From Terriglobia bacterium (GTDB lineage: Bacteria; Acidobacteriota; Terriglobia; Acidiferrales; UBA7541), in NCBI GenBank assembly GCA_020072805.1, contig JAIQGC010000007.1, positions 1-56,559 of the forward strand: 56,559 nucleotides of DNA. Direction: 5' to 3'. Position numbers and translations under genes: made by a program. Below the pieces are notes generated by a model. It was not told where the DNA came from. It did not search any database and was given only the letters and a program-made list of their open reading frames with translations. This document shows positions 9,753 through 20,147 of this stretch, piece after piece (position 1 is the first letter of the stretch; the number at the start of each line of letters is the position of its first letter).

Positions 9753-10766
9753 TCAGCGGCTGGGCGCGTAATACCCGGTACGGGCAAAGACGCTGAGCGG
9801 GGGCAGCCCGCGGGGAGCGCGCAGCTTGACTTTGATCTTGCGCCAGCGAGAATCGTGAGTCCTGTTGCTCGGGTGATATCCAAGAACATATTGGTTTCGC
9901 AGCTCCATTCCGATTTTCGCGGCGATATCGGGAAGATCATTCAGATTCTCCACCGAAAACGTGCGCCCGCCGGTCATTTCCGTCATTTCGGTGAGCAGCG
10001 AAGGGCCGCGCAACTCCTCGGGAGTGCGGCCGCGGTTTCCGTAAGGGTCGAAGATCCCGATGGCGTAGAGCTGGCAATCGGATTCCCGCACCAGGCGCTT
10101 GATGTCCCTTTCGCTGTACCGGCTATGATTATCGCCTCCATCGGAGATGATGAGCAAGGCGCGCTTGGCGTGATGTGCACCCCTCACCTGGCTGAGGCCC
10201 AGGTAGATGGCATCCACGAGGGCGGTGCGGCCCCGGGCCTTGGTAAAGAGCATGCTGGTCTGGAGATCCTCGACGCTGCTGGTAAAGACGCTGGAGAGTT
10301 CGGCGCGCTCGTTGAAGCTCACAAGAAAGAATTCGTCCTGGGGATTCGCGGTCTTGAAAAACTGCAGGGCCGCTTCGCGCGCCTTGTCCACTTTGTTGGA
10401 CATGCTGCCGCTGAGGTCAAAAATGACCCCGATGGAAATGGGCACGTCCTCGGAGGAAAAATGAACGATTTCCTGCTCGACGTTGTCCTCGAAGACGCGG
10501 AAATTTTCCATTTCCAGGCCGGTGACCAGGCGGCTGTAGGGGTCCGTCACGGTGACGTTGACCAGGGCGATATCCACATCGGAGCGCAGGGTCTGACCGG
10601 GCTTGAGCGCCTGGCCCTGGGTATCTTTTTTCAATTCCGCCGGAGTGCTTTTCTCCGGAGACTGGGCGCGGGCAGGCGCGGCAAGAAGGAGGGTGGCCAG
10701 GCAGGCGCACGCAAAAAAGCCACGCACAAGCAAGACCGGGCGAAAATGGTTCGCGGCGCCTTGCAC
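9753..10766 (-). CDS. exported VWFA-domain protein of acidobacterial type
   Basis: 337 residues with signal peptide MQGAANHFRPVLLVRGFFAC...ARAQ. It has the domain plan of its downstream neighbour: an N-terminal beta region (VTVTDPYSRLVTGLEMENF), a VWA domain with MIDAS DLSGSMSN and ISDGGDN, and the C-terminal NQYVLGYHPSNRTHD...TGYYAPSR. The two are a tandem duplication that has diverged. The gene is divergent from kdsB. Confidence 0.85.
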   Translation of the reverse strand: MQGAANHFRPVLLVRGFFACACLATLLLAAPARAQSPEKSTPAELKKDTQGQALKPGQTLRSDVDIALVNVTVTDPYSRLVTGLEMENFRVFEDNVEQEIVHFSSEDVPISIGVIFDLSGSMSNKVDKAREAALQFFKTANPQDEFFLVSFNERAELSSVFTSSVEDLQTSMLFTKARGRTALVDAIYLGLSQVRGAHHAKRALLIISDGGDNHSRYSERDIKRLVRESDCQLYAIGIFDPYGNRGRTPEELRGPSLLTEMTEMTGGRTFSVENLNDLPDIAAKIGMELRNQYVLGYHPSNRTHDSRWRKIKVKLRAPRGLPPLSVFARTGYYAPSR

Positions 10767-10914
10767 AAATCCCCCCGTGGCCCGTGCGGACCGCAGCCGC
10801 GCGCAGGGCCAACGCCCTCATCTTACCACTGGGGCGGGCGCTGACAAGGGCGGCGTCCCTGCACGGCGGGGCGGATATGCTAGCATCGGCAGTGACGGAA
10901 GGAAGGAACTGGCG

Positions 10915-11670
10915 ATGACGACTCCCCAAGTGGTGGTGGTGATTCCGGCGCGCTACGGCGCGGTGCGGCTGCCCGGCAAGCCGCTGGTGGCGCTGGCCGG
11001 CAAGCCCATGATCCAGCGCGTCTGGGAGCGCGCCAAAATGGCGCAGCGTGTCACCCGGGTGATCGTGGCCACGGACGACCAGCGCATCGTGCAGGCCGTG
11101 GAAGGATTCGGCGGAGAGGCGCGCATGACGCGGCCGGAACACCGCTCGGGAACGGAGCGCATCGCGGAAGTGGCTGCACATACCGAGGGAGAGGTTTTTG
11201 TGAACGTGCAGGGCGACGAGCCGCTGCTGAATCCGGCGGCGGTGGATGCGGCGGTGGCGGCACTGCTGGAAGAGCCGGCGGCCGCGGTGGCCACGGTGGC
11301 CACGCCTGTGAAAACTCCGGCGGACATCATGGACCCCAACGTGGTCAAGACGGTGCTGGATTTCGACGGCAACGCGCTTTATTTTTCGCGCGCGCCGATT
11401 CCCTGGGTCCGCGACGAGCAGCAGCGCGTGCACGCGCGCCACCTGAAGCACCTGGGGCTCTATGTATTTCAGCGCGATGCCCTGCTGGAATTTCCCACGC
11501 TGCCCCAGGGAGAACTGGAGCGCGTCGAGCAGCTCGAACAACTGCGCTGGATGGAGAACGGCTGGAAGATCCGCGTGGCCGAAATTCCCTACGATTCCGT
11601 CAGCGTGGACGTGCCCGAGGACGTGGCCCGCGTCGAAGCGCTGCTGGCCGCCGAATCCCGCGCGTCCTGA
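10915..11670 (+). CDS. kdsB: CMP-KDO synthetase (3-deoxy-manno-octulosonate cytidylyltransferase)
   Basis: 251 residues, full family length. It activates KDO with CTP for lipid A core assembly. The nucleotide-binding start VVVIPARYGAVRLPGKPLV is diagnostic, followed by NVQGDEPLL and the hydrophilic RPEHRSGTERIAEVA. The start ATG at 10915 is preceded by GGAAGGAA. It stands alone in opposite orientation to the VWFA pair. The other KDO genes lie 4 kb downstream. Confidence 0.96.
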   Translation: MTTPQVVVVIPARYGAVRLPGKPLVALAGKPMIQRVWERAKMAQRVTRVIVATDDQRIVQAVEGFGGEARMTRPEHRSGTERIAEVAAHTEGEVFVNVQGDEPLLNPAAVDAAVAALLEEPAAAVATVATPVKTPADIMDPNVVKTVLDFDGNALYFSRAPIPWVRDEQQRVHARHLKHLGLYVFQRDALLEFPTLPQGELERVEQLEQLRWMENGWKIRVAEIPYDSVSVDVPEDVARVEALLAAESRAS

Positions 11671-11705
11671 GCGGCTGGGCGATACGCCGCAGGGAGCGTT
11701 CTCTC

Positions 11706-13265
11706 TTAGGGCTGGCGCAGTGTCGTGCCCAGGAGCACTCGCGTCGAATCCGTCCCGACCAGCAGGACCGTATTCGAATCCACGAGGTAGGCCGAGAATT
11801 TGAATGTGCTCGGCGGAAACCCTGCCGAGTTCGTGGCCAAGCTCAGTGTATTGCGCGCGGCTGGGTTTGCGCCCAGGGTAAACCCTCCCGAAAATGCCAC
11901 ATCGAAATACTGGACTCCACCGGAAAAAGCGTTGAAGTCCATCAAGCCCGACGCGTTCGCGCTAGCCGTGGAGCTCAATGAGAATTGCCCGGTAGCATCC
12001 ACTTCGTCGGTCGTTACACCCGTCCAGCCGAAGGCATGATTCCCCGCCATTGACGAAGCGGTGACCGAAGCGGCGTTTTGCGCGAAGATCAAGCCGTCAC
12101 TGGTGATATTTGAGTCGGTCTCCTGAAAAACGGCGCGCGTGGGCGACGCCAGATAAAAGATGTAGGTGAAGGTTCCGGCGGCCGAGTCCGTCCAGGTCAG
12201 CGTGCCGCCGCCCAGGGCGTTGGCGTCCACGGTGTAGCCGCCGCTGATCGTGCTGGAAGCTCCGGGCAGCGCGGTGACCGTGCCGCTGCTGTTTTCATCG
12301 AGGACGATCGCGCTCAGATTCCCGGCTCCGTCGGAGGTAAACCGTCCCGCAGAGACAATCGCCCCCGTCGCGCTCGCCCCTCCCAACTGGAAAACATAGT
12401 TGCCGCTGAGCGAGGAAACCGAATAGGACAGATTCTGCTGCGCGCTGGCCTCCCCCACCAAAGCCGAAGGAAAATCCGTGCCCAGCAGCACGATTCTCGA
12501 TGCATCCACAATATAGAAAACAAAATTGCGCCCCGCCAGCGTCGCCAGACCCCGCCCGGACGAACCGTAGGTTGCGTCGAGCTGGTAAGAGGCGCCCGCG
12601 GGAAATGCCTGCTGCCCGGAGAGCGTGCCCGCTTCGTTGGAATCGTAGAGGCCGTTCTGCACCCCACCGGCGCCATCGGCCGTGAACCGTCCAATAACCG
12701 AGAGCGGATTGAGCGTCGCGCTGATCCCGGAGACATCAAAGACGTAGCTGCCGGCGATTTTCGTCAGGGAGAAGGCCGCGGGGTCCTGCAGGCGCAACGA
12801 CCCGCTGGTCGTGGCGCTCGCATCCGTCTGAATGATGAAGCCCTGAGCCGGCGAGGCAAGAGTGATGCTATAGCTCGTCGTTCCCGTGGAATTGGTCAGG
12901 CTGAGCGAGCCGCGGCCGTCCGCACGCACCTGGTAGCTGCCGCCGCTGAACGTAATTTCGTACACACCCGAGCAAACGTTGACGTCCTCGACGCCCCCGG
13001 TGATATTGCCGAGTCCGTCCGCGGTGATGCTCCCCGCCCGCGTGAAGAAACTGCTCACCCCGTTGCACAGCTCCTTGCCGCTCATGCTGAAGGCATACTG
13101 CCCCTTGAAACTCGCGGTTGTGAAATTGCCGCTGCCCGAAGGCCGGTTCACGATAACTCCGCCGTTTCCGCCGCAACCCGCAATGAGAAGCAAAAAGGCG
13201 GCAGCGCCGGCCACAATGAACTTTCCTGCCGCCCGGTTCAAACGAGAGCTGCCAGCGAAGCTCAT
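11706..13265 (-). CDS. repeat-containing lipoprotein
   Basis: 519 residues. The signal peptide ends in a lipobox LLIAGC with Cys at about residue 31, so it is probably membrane-anchored. The mature protein contains four to five diverged ~100-residue beta repeats. Each has an aromatic-rich start (GQYAFSMSG, GSYVFDVSG, GNYVFQLGG, GNHAFGWTG), an F/ITADGxGN-type turn and an ending of the F.IVDASRIVLLGTD type. Ser/Thr/Gly/Ala dominate. Such repeat lipoproteins are common in acidobacterial genomes and lack a known role. The ATG overlaps the stop of the upstream gene (ATGA, 13262-13265). Confidence 0.75.
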   Translation of the reverse strand: MSFAGSSRLNRAAGKFIVAGAAAFLLLIAGCGGNGGVIVNRPSGSGNFTTASFKGQYAFSMSGKELCNGVSSFFTRAGSITADGLGNITGGVEDVNVCSGVYEITFSGGSYQVRADGRGSLSLTNSTGTTSYSITLASPAQGFIIQTDASATTSGSLRLQDPAAFSLTKIAGSYVFDVSGISATLNPLSVIGRFTADGAGGVQNGLYDSNEAGTLSGQQAFPAGASYQLDATYGSSGRGLATLAGRNFVFYIVDASRIVLLGTDFPSALVGEASAQQNLSYSVSSLSGNYVFQLGGASATGAIVSAGRFTSDGAGNLSAIVLDENSSGTVTALPGASSTISGGYTVDANALGGGTLTWTDSAAGTFTYIFYLASPTRAVFQETDSNITSDGLIFAQNAASVTASSMAGNHAFGWTGVTTDEVDATGQFSLSSTASANASGLMDFNAFSGGVQYFDVAFSGGFTLGANPAARNTLSLATNSAGFPPSTFKFSAYLVDSNTVLLVGTDSTRVLLGTTLRQP

Positions 13266-13741
13266 CGCGCGCTCCCCTGGCGTTTGGCCTGCGCAGCCCG
13301 CCCTTCCCCGCCGGCAATCGCCAGCGGCGCGCCCTGCGCGGTCCGCAAGACCAGCGACTGCCCTCCCTTTTCGATGACCCGCGCCAGAAACACCGTGCCC
13401 TGCCGCGTCGCGGAGGATACGCCCGCAAGCTTCACCGGATCGCCGGGGGCCAGCGAGAAATGGCGCGCGGCGAGATACCCCGCCGGTCCCAGGTCGGCGG
13501 TCATCGAACCGTTCTCCGTTTGCAGCAGGATGCGCCCGCCCCGATCCGATCGGGGCCCGCCGCCCGCAGCTTCGTAATTCAGAAAAACGCCGGCAAGAAC
13601 AGTTTCCCGAGCCGCGTCGTAGGCGTGCAGGCGCGCCGGCGCACGCTGCGGCCGGGGAGCCGTCTGCTGCGCGGCGGAAATCCCCGCGCAGCCCGAAAGA
13701 ATCACGAAAAAAAAGGCTGCTCTTCGGACAAAGTGTTTCAT
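13262..13741 (-). CDS. exported protein, function unknown
   Basis: 159 residues starting MKHFVRRAAFFFVILSGCAG, a signal peptide with cleavage near ISAAQ (a Cys at ~18 could alternatively mark a lipoprotein). The mature part is small and beta-rich (VFLNYEAAGGGP, ILLQTENGSMTADLGPAGYL, GDPVKLAGVSS), which suggests an OB- or SH3-like barrel, though no family was recognised. It is translationally coupled to the repeat lipoprotein, so the two likely work at the cell surface together. The reading frame extends upstream of this ATG but without coding-like composition. Confidence 0.6.
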   Translation of the reverse strand: MKHFVRRAAFFFVILSGCAGISAAQQTAPRPQRAPARLHAYDAARETVLAGVFLNYEAAGGGPRSDRGGRILLQTENGSMTADLGPAGYLAARHFSLAPGDPVKLAGVSSATRQGTVFLARVIEKGGQSLVLRTAQGAPLAIAGGEGRAAQAKRQGSAR

Positions 13742-13905
13742 CGCTTCACCCCGCTGCTTCGAATTCGCGCATTGCGCGCTTCCGTTCTCCGCAACTAGAC
13801 TTCCCCTTTTGCTTAGAACCCCGCCACGGGCAAAAGGTTGCGGTAATTTCCCGCCGGTTGCCCCGATTGCATCACCCCGTGGAAATGGATGCAAAAACTC
13901 CGCAT

Positions 13906-15677
<1,772 letters not shown>

Positions 15678-15722
15678 CGAAGCCATTGCAAATCTTGCGC
15701 TCTATGCGTAGCCTTTGACGCA

Positions 15723-16562
15723 ATGACTCCCGTGCACGAAATCGCTCTCGGTTCCCTCCGTCTCGGCGGGGACAATCCCCTATTCCTGATCGCCGGACCG
15801 TGCGTGATCGAGAACGAAGCGCACGCGCGCAAAATGGCCGAGGAAGTCTCGCGCATCGCCGCCGCCGCGGGAGTTCCCTACATTTTCAAAGCGTCCTACG
15901 ACAAGGCCAATCGCACGTCCGTCAAGTCCTACCGCGGCCCGGGCCTCGTGGAAGGCTTGCGCATCCTGGGCAAGATCAAGCGCGATCTGGGCCTGCCCAT
16001 CCTTACCGACATTCACGAACCGTCGCACGCCGTTCCCGCCGCGGAAGTCGCCGACATTCTGCAGATTCCCGCGTTTCTCGCGCGGCAGACGGACCTGCTG
16101 CTGGCCGCCGCGAAGACCGGGCGCATCGTCAACGTCAAAAAGGCCCAGTTCCTGTCGCCGTGGGACATGGCCAACGTCGCGGAAAAAGTCTCCGGCGCGG
16201 GCAATTCGAAAATCATTCTCACCGAGCGCGGCGCTTCCTTCGGCTATCAGAATCTCGTGGTGGACATGCGCTCGTTCCCCATTCTGCGCAAGCTCGGCTA
16301 TCCCGTGGTCTTCGACGTGACCCACTCGGTGCAGTTGCCCGGCGGACAGGGCAACTCCAGCGGCGGCCAGCCGGAATTCATCGAGCCCCTGGCGCGCGCA
16401 GGCGTCGCCGCCGGAGCCGACGGAGTATTTCTGGAAGTGCATGACAATCCCGCGAAGGCGCTTTCCGACGGCTCCAATGCCCTGCCCCTCGCGCAGCTTC
16501 CCGCGCTGCTGGCGCGGCTGAAGGAACTTTCCGCGATGGTCCGCCGCTGGGGTGCTCAATGA
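15723..16562 (+). CDS. kdsA: KDO-8-phosphate synthase, metal-dependent class
   Basis: 279 residues. It condenses phosphoenolpyruvate with arabinose-5-phosphate. Motifs [47 protein letters not shown] and [11 protein letters not shown] are all present. The Cys in AGPC marks the metal-dependent (Aquifex-like) class; the E. coli-type enzyme has Asn there. It overlaps kdsD by four bases (ATGA). Confidence 0.96.
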   Translation: MTPVHEIALGSLRLGGDNPLFLIAGPCVIENEAHARKMAEEVSRIAAAAGVPYIFKASYDKANRTSVKSYRGPGLVEGLRILGKIKRDLGLPILTDIHEPSHAVPAAEVADILQIPAFLARQTDLLLAAAKTGRIVNVKKAQFLSPWDMANVAEKVSGAGNSKIILTERGASFGYQNLVVDMRSFPILRKLGYPVVFDVTHSVQLPGGQGNSSGGQPEFIEPLARAGVAAGADGVFLEVHDNPAKALSDGSNALPLAQLPALLARLKELSAMVRRWGAQ

Positions 16563-17518
16563 GCCTGGAATCCGCGCGGCGCGTCCTGCGCATTGAAGCG
16601 CAGGCCATTCAGGACGTCTTGGCCCGCCTCGATGTCAGTTTCGAAAAGGCCGTGGACCTTTTTTTCAACTGTCGCGGGCGCGTCGTGGTCAGCGGCATGG
16701 GCAAATCCGGACTGATCGGCCGAAAAATTGCCGCGACGCTCGCCAGCACCGGCACTCCTTCCCTTTTTCTACACCCCGCCGAAGCCATGCACGGCGACCT
16801 GGGCATGCTGGCGCGGGGCGATTCGATGCTGGCTATTTCCTACGGCGGCGAAACCGAGGAACTGATCGGGCTGCTGGAAACGCTGAAGCGTCTGGAAATC
16901 AAGCTGGTTTCGCTCACCGGGAATCTCCGCTCGACGCTGGCCGGGGCCAGCGACGTAGCGCTCGATTGCAGCGTGCGCGAAGAGGCCTGCTCGCTCAATC
17001 TCGCGCCCACCGCCAGCACCGCCGTGGCCATGGCCGTCGGCGACGCCCTGGCCGTCTCCTTGCTCGAACGCCGTGGCTTCAGCCCCGACGATTTTGCCGC
17101 GCTGCATCCCGGCGGGCGTCTGGGGAAAAAACTACTGCGCGTCGAACACTTGATGCACAAGGGCGAGGACCTGCCCAAAGTCGCGCTCGACTCGCGCATG
17201 CCCGACGTCATCTACGAAATGAGCAAAAAGGGACTGGGCATGACCACCGTGGTGGACGCGCAAGGCCGCCTCGCCGGCGTGGTCACCGACGGCGACCTGC
17301 GCCGTCTGATGGAAAAGCAGAAGACTTCCGTGCTGGAAATGACCGCGGCCGCCTGCATGAGCAAGAATCCGCAGACCATCGGCCCGCAGGCGCTGGCCAG
17401 CGAAGCGCTCAACGTCATGGAAAAGAGAAAAATCACCGGTGTCATTGTCGTGGACGACGCACAAAAAGTTCTCGGCGTGGTCCACCTGCATGACCTGTGG
17501 ACGCTGGAACTGATTTAG
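16559..17518 (+). CDS. kdsD: arabinose-5-phosphate isomerase
   Basis: 319 residues, KdsD/KpsF family. It converts ribulose-5-phosphate to arabinose-5-phosphate for KdsA. An N-terminal SIS domain contains [20 protein letters not shown] and [14 protein letters not shown], and a C-terminal pair of CBS domains spans from ~205. It is translationally coupled to kdsA. Confidence 0.95.
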   Translation: MSLESARRVLRIEAQAIQDVLARLDVSFEKAVDLFFNCRGRVVVSGMGKSGLIGRKIAATLASTGTPSLFLHPAEAMHGDLGMLARGDSMLAISYGGETEELIGLLETLKRLEIKLVSLTGNLRSTLAGASDVALDCSVREEACSLNLAPTASTAVAMAVGDALAVSLLERRGFSPDDFAALHPGGRLGKKLLRVEHLMHKGEDLPKVALDSRMPDVIYEMSKKGLGMTTVVDAQGRLAGVVTDGDLRRLMEKQKTSVLEMTAAACMSKNPQTIGPQALASEALNVMEKRKITGVIVVDDAQKVLGVVHLHDLWTLELI

Positions 17519-17547
17519 CAGTTCGCAGGACCGTTTCAATAAACAAG

Positions 17548-17648
17548 GTCATCCTGAGGCGAAGCCGAAGGATCTCAACTGCAAGCGTTCGCAACTCGTG
17601 AAGTTGAGATTCTTCGTCCCGGCCAAAGACGCCGGGACTCAGAATGAC
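17548..17648. repeat. palindromic intergenic element (REP/MITE-like)
   Basis: The 101-base stretch is bounded by GTCATCCTGAG (17548-17558) and its inverted match CTCAGAATGAC (17638-17648), with one mismatch. A second inner inverted repeat pairs GATCTCAACT with AGTTGAGATT. The outer sequence belongs to a type of dispersed palindromic element common in intergenic DNA of Acidobacteriota and some other phyla. It separates kdsD from kdsC. No coding potential. Confidence 0.7.
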
Positions 17649-17695
17649 AATTTTTACTTTTTCGCAGCAGCAGCAAACGACCAAAAGAGGACATC

Positions 17696-18259
17696 GTGCC
17701 CAAGGCAAAAAAGATCCCCGCGCAACTCTCCCGCAGAGCTAAACAGATTCAGGTGCTGCTGATGGACGTGGACGGCACATTTTCGCGCGGGGTCTGGCTG
17801 CTCTCGCGCCCCGACGGCACCGCCGTCGAGCTGAAAGGCTTCGACCCGCACGACGGCCAGGGCCTCACGCTGGCGCGCACGGCGGGCCTCCGCACCGGCG
17901 TCATTACCGGCCGCGAAAGTCCTGCGCTGGCCCGTCGCGCGCGCGAGATGGACATGGAATTCGTTTACCAGAAGCAGGGCCACAAGCTTCCCGTCTACGA
18001 GGAGATTCTGCGCAAAGCCGGCGTCAGCGACGCCCAGGTCGCCTACGTGGGAGACGATCTTCCGGACATTCCCCTGCTCAAGCGCGCGGGTCTGGCCGTG
18101 GCCGTGGGCGATGCCGTCGCCGAGGTCAAACGCGCCGCGCACTTTATCACCAAGGCGCGCGGGGGTGAGGGGGCCATCCGCGAAGTCGTCGAGCTGATTC
18201 TGAAATCGCAAGGCAAGTGGGACAGCATCATCGAAAAAGCCCGCGCCACAACCTTCTAA
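17696..18259 (+). CDS. kdsC: KDO-8-phosphate phosphatase
   Basis: 187 residues, matching the ~188 of E. coli KdsC; HAD superfamily. Motif I is LLMDVDGTFSRGVW and motif III/IV is VAYVGDDLPDIPLLKRAG. The GTG start at 17696 is supported by AGAGG five bases upstream. The enzyme removes phosphate from KDO-8-P to complete the pathway KdsD-KdsA-KdsC-KdsB, all encoded in this window. It is separated from kdsD by a palindromic element, which may allow independent expression. Confidence 0.93.
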   Translation: MPKAKKIPAQLSRRAKQIQVLLMDVDGTFSRGVWLLSRPDGTAVELKGFDPHDGQGLTLARTAGLRTGVITGRESPALARRAREMDMEFVYQKQGHKLPVYEEILRKAGVSDAQVAYVGDDLPDIPLLKRAGLAVAVGDAVAEVKRAAHFITKARGGEGAIREVVELILKSQGKWDSIIEKARATTF

Positions 18260-18278
18260 TCAGCAATTTCCGCTGTAG

Positions 18279-18298
18279 GGGCGGGGCTTGCCCCGCCC
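18279..18298. repeat. GC hairpin downstream of kdsC
   Basis: GGGCGGGGC and GCCCCGCCC form a perfect 9-base stem with a two-base loop. There is no T-tract, so it is more likely a REP-type hairpin or mRNA 3'-end stabiliser than a classical terminator. Confidence 0.55.
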
Positions 18299-18396
18299 TC
18301 TTGAGTGTCACGCTCGGCGCCAGTTTTCGGAAAAACTTCTCGCGCAGCCAACGAGAAGATTCTTTGTTATAAAAGGACCAGGGACAATTCACATCC

Positions 18397-19194
18397 ATGA
18401 CCACGACTCATCCGCCCGCCGCCCGAAGACTTCTTGAAGGAAAAGCCGCCATCGTCAGCGGCGGCGCCTCCGGCATCGGCCGCGCCACGGCCACGCTTCT
18501 CGCCCGCGAGGGCGCCGACGTGACCATCGCCGACCTCAACGCCGAGCAAGGCGCGGCGGTCGTCCGCGAAATCATCGCCGCGGGCGGCAAGGCCGCGTTC
18601 GAAAAGACCGACGTCTCCCGCGCCGCCGATTGCCTGCGCGTGGTCGAATCCGTCACAGCACGCTGCGGCGCCCTGCACATCCTGGCCACCTGCGCGGGCA
18701 TCATCCGCCGCTTTTCCGTCGTGGATCTCGCCGAAGAGGACTGGGACGCCATGATGGCGGTCAACGCCAAAGGCGCCTACCTGCTTTCGAAATTCGCCGT
18801 GCCGTCCATGACGCGCAACGGCGGCGGCGCGATCGTGCACATCGCTTCCGACTGGGGAATCAACGGCGGCAGAAACGCCGCGGGCTACTGCGCATCGAAG
18901 GGCGCCGTGGTCCTGCTCACCAAAGCCATGGCCATTGACCACGCCGCGCAAGGCATCCGCGTCAATTGCATCTGCCCCGGCGACATTGACACGCCCATGC
19001 TGCGCGCCGAATCTGCACAACTCGGCCAGAGCGACGCCGAATTTATCGCCGCCTGTTCCAACCGCCCGCTCGGCCGCGTCGGACGTCCGGAGGAGATCGC
19101 CCAGGCCGTCCTCTATCTGGTGAGCGAAGCCTCTTCCTTCGTCACCGGCATCGCCCATCTGGTCGATGGCGGCGCCAACGCCGGCTCGATGTAA
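18397..19194 (+). CDS. short-chain dehydrogenase/reductase
   Basis: 265 residues, classical SDR. The Rossmann motif is SGGASGIGRATATLL (residues ~24-38), followed by DLNAEQG, the NAKGAY segment and the active-site YCASKGA. The C-terminal segment CICPGDIDTPM is typical of the NAD(P)(H)-dependent FabG-like group. The substrate cannot be told from sequence. It stands alone between two hairpin elements. A TATAAA-type box lies about 25 bases before the ATG. Confidence 0.88.
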   Translation: MTTTHPPAARRLLEGKAAIVSGGASGIGRATATLLAREGADVTIADLNAEQGAAVVREIIAAGGKAAFEKTDVSRAADCLRVVESVTARCGALHILATCAGIIRRFSVVDLAEEDWDAMMAVNAKGAYLLSKFAVPSMTRNGGGAIVHIASDWGINGGRNAAGYCASKGAVVLLTKAMAIDHAAQGIRVNCICPGDIDTPMLRAESAQLGQSDAEFIAACSNRPLGRVGRPEEIAQAVLYLVSEASSFVTGIAHLVDGGANAGSM

Positions 19195-19226
19195 TCCATT
19201 TCCAACAGGATGTCATTCCGACCGGA

Positions 19227-19247
19227 GGGCCGATGTCTTTTCGGCCC
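19227..19247. repeat. hairpin in palindromic intergenic element
   Basis: GGGCCGA and TCGGCCC form a 7-base stem with a 7-base loop shortly after the SDR stop. The surrounding bases (GTCATTCCGACCGGAGG...GAAGCGGAGGAA) resemble a second family of dispersed intergenic palindromes. It may act as a terminator for the SDR gene. Confidence 0.5.
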
Positions 19248-19354
19248 GAAGCGGAGGAACCGCTGCCCCATCGCTCATGCTTTTTATGAGCGATGAATCT
19301 CTCTTCTCTTCCCGCGCCAGCCACAACTCACCACAATCCCGCTATACTGTCCGC

Positions 19355-20128
19355 GTGACTCGCCGCGACAATAAAAATCCGAAGCAGCCCCGCGAGACCT
19401 CGCGCAAAGTCGGCCTGGCCCGCGCGCTTTCTAAACTGGGACTCTGCTCGCGCTCGCAGGCCGCCGATCTCATCCGCTCCGGACGGGTCCGCTTGAACGG
19501 CGCGATTCGGCTCGACCCGGAAACTCCCGTGCGCCTGGGGCGCGATCGCGTGGCCGTTGACGGCCTCGCCGTGGCCCCTTCTGAACGACTCTATCTCCTG
19601 CTTAACAAGCCGCGTGGCATCGTCACCACCGCCGCCGACGAACGCGGCCGCGACACCGTCTATTCCTGCCTGTCTGAAAATCTCCCCTGGGTGGCCCCGG
19701 TGGGCCGCCTCGATAAAGCTAGTGAAGGACTTCTCCTCCTCACCAACGATTCCGAATGGGCCGCGCGCATCACCGCCCCGGAAACACACCTGGCGAAGAT
19801 TTACCACGTGCAGATCGGCGTTATCGCCGGCGTGGATTTACTGCAAAAGCTGGAACAAGGACTGACCACAAAAGAGGGCGAGTTTTTACGCGTCACCCGC
19901 GCCGGCATTCTTCGCCAGGGCGAGCGCAACTCCTGGATCGAGATCACCCTCGAGGAAGGCAAGAACCGGCACATCCGCCGCATGCTGGAAGCCCTGGGCA
20001 TCGAAGTCCTCCGGCTAGTCCGTGTTGCCATCGGTCCGCTAAGTCTTGGCACGCTCGCCAAAGGCGCTTCGCGGCCGCTGAGCGCGGAGGAAAAAATTGC
20101 CCTGGACCATGCTCTGCGCAGTTCGTGA
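19355..20128 (+). CDS. RsuA/RluB-family pseudouridine synthase
   Basis: 257 residues from the GTG at 19355 (VTRRDNKNPKQP). There is an N-terminal S4 RNA-binding domain (ARALSKLGLCSRSQAADLIRSG), then the catalytic domain with GRLDKASEGLLLLTND, where Asp is the catalytic residue, and KNRHIRRMLEALG. It modifies a uridine in 16S or 23S rRNA; the exact target cannot be decided from the sequence. A TATACT box ends six bases before the GTG, so the transcript would be essentially leaderless. An in-frame ATG upstream at about 19278 would add a non-conserved extension. Confidence 0.88.
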   Translation: MTRRDNKNPKQPRETSRKVGLARALSKLGLCSRSQAADLIRSGRVRLNGAIRLDPETPVRLGRDRVAVDGLAVAPSERLYLLLNKPRGIVTTAADERGRDTVYSCLSENLPWVAPVGRLDKASEGLLLLTNDSEWAARITAPETHLAKIYHVQIGVIAGVDLLQKLEQGLTTKEGEFLRVTRAGILRQGERNSWIEITLEEGKNRHIRRMLEALGIEVLRLVRVAIGPLSLGTLAKGASRPLSAEEKIALDHALRSS

Positions 20129-20147
20129 CGAACGGAACTTCTTCGTC

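Noticed and set aside
18279-18298. Intrinsic terminator after kdsC
   Set aside because: A strong stem is present, but no T-run follows on either strand, so it is recorded as a repeat.
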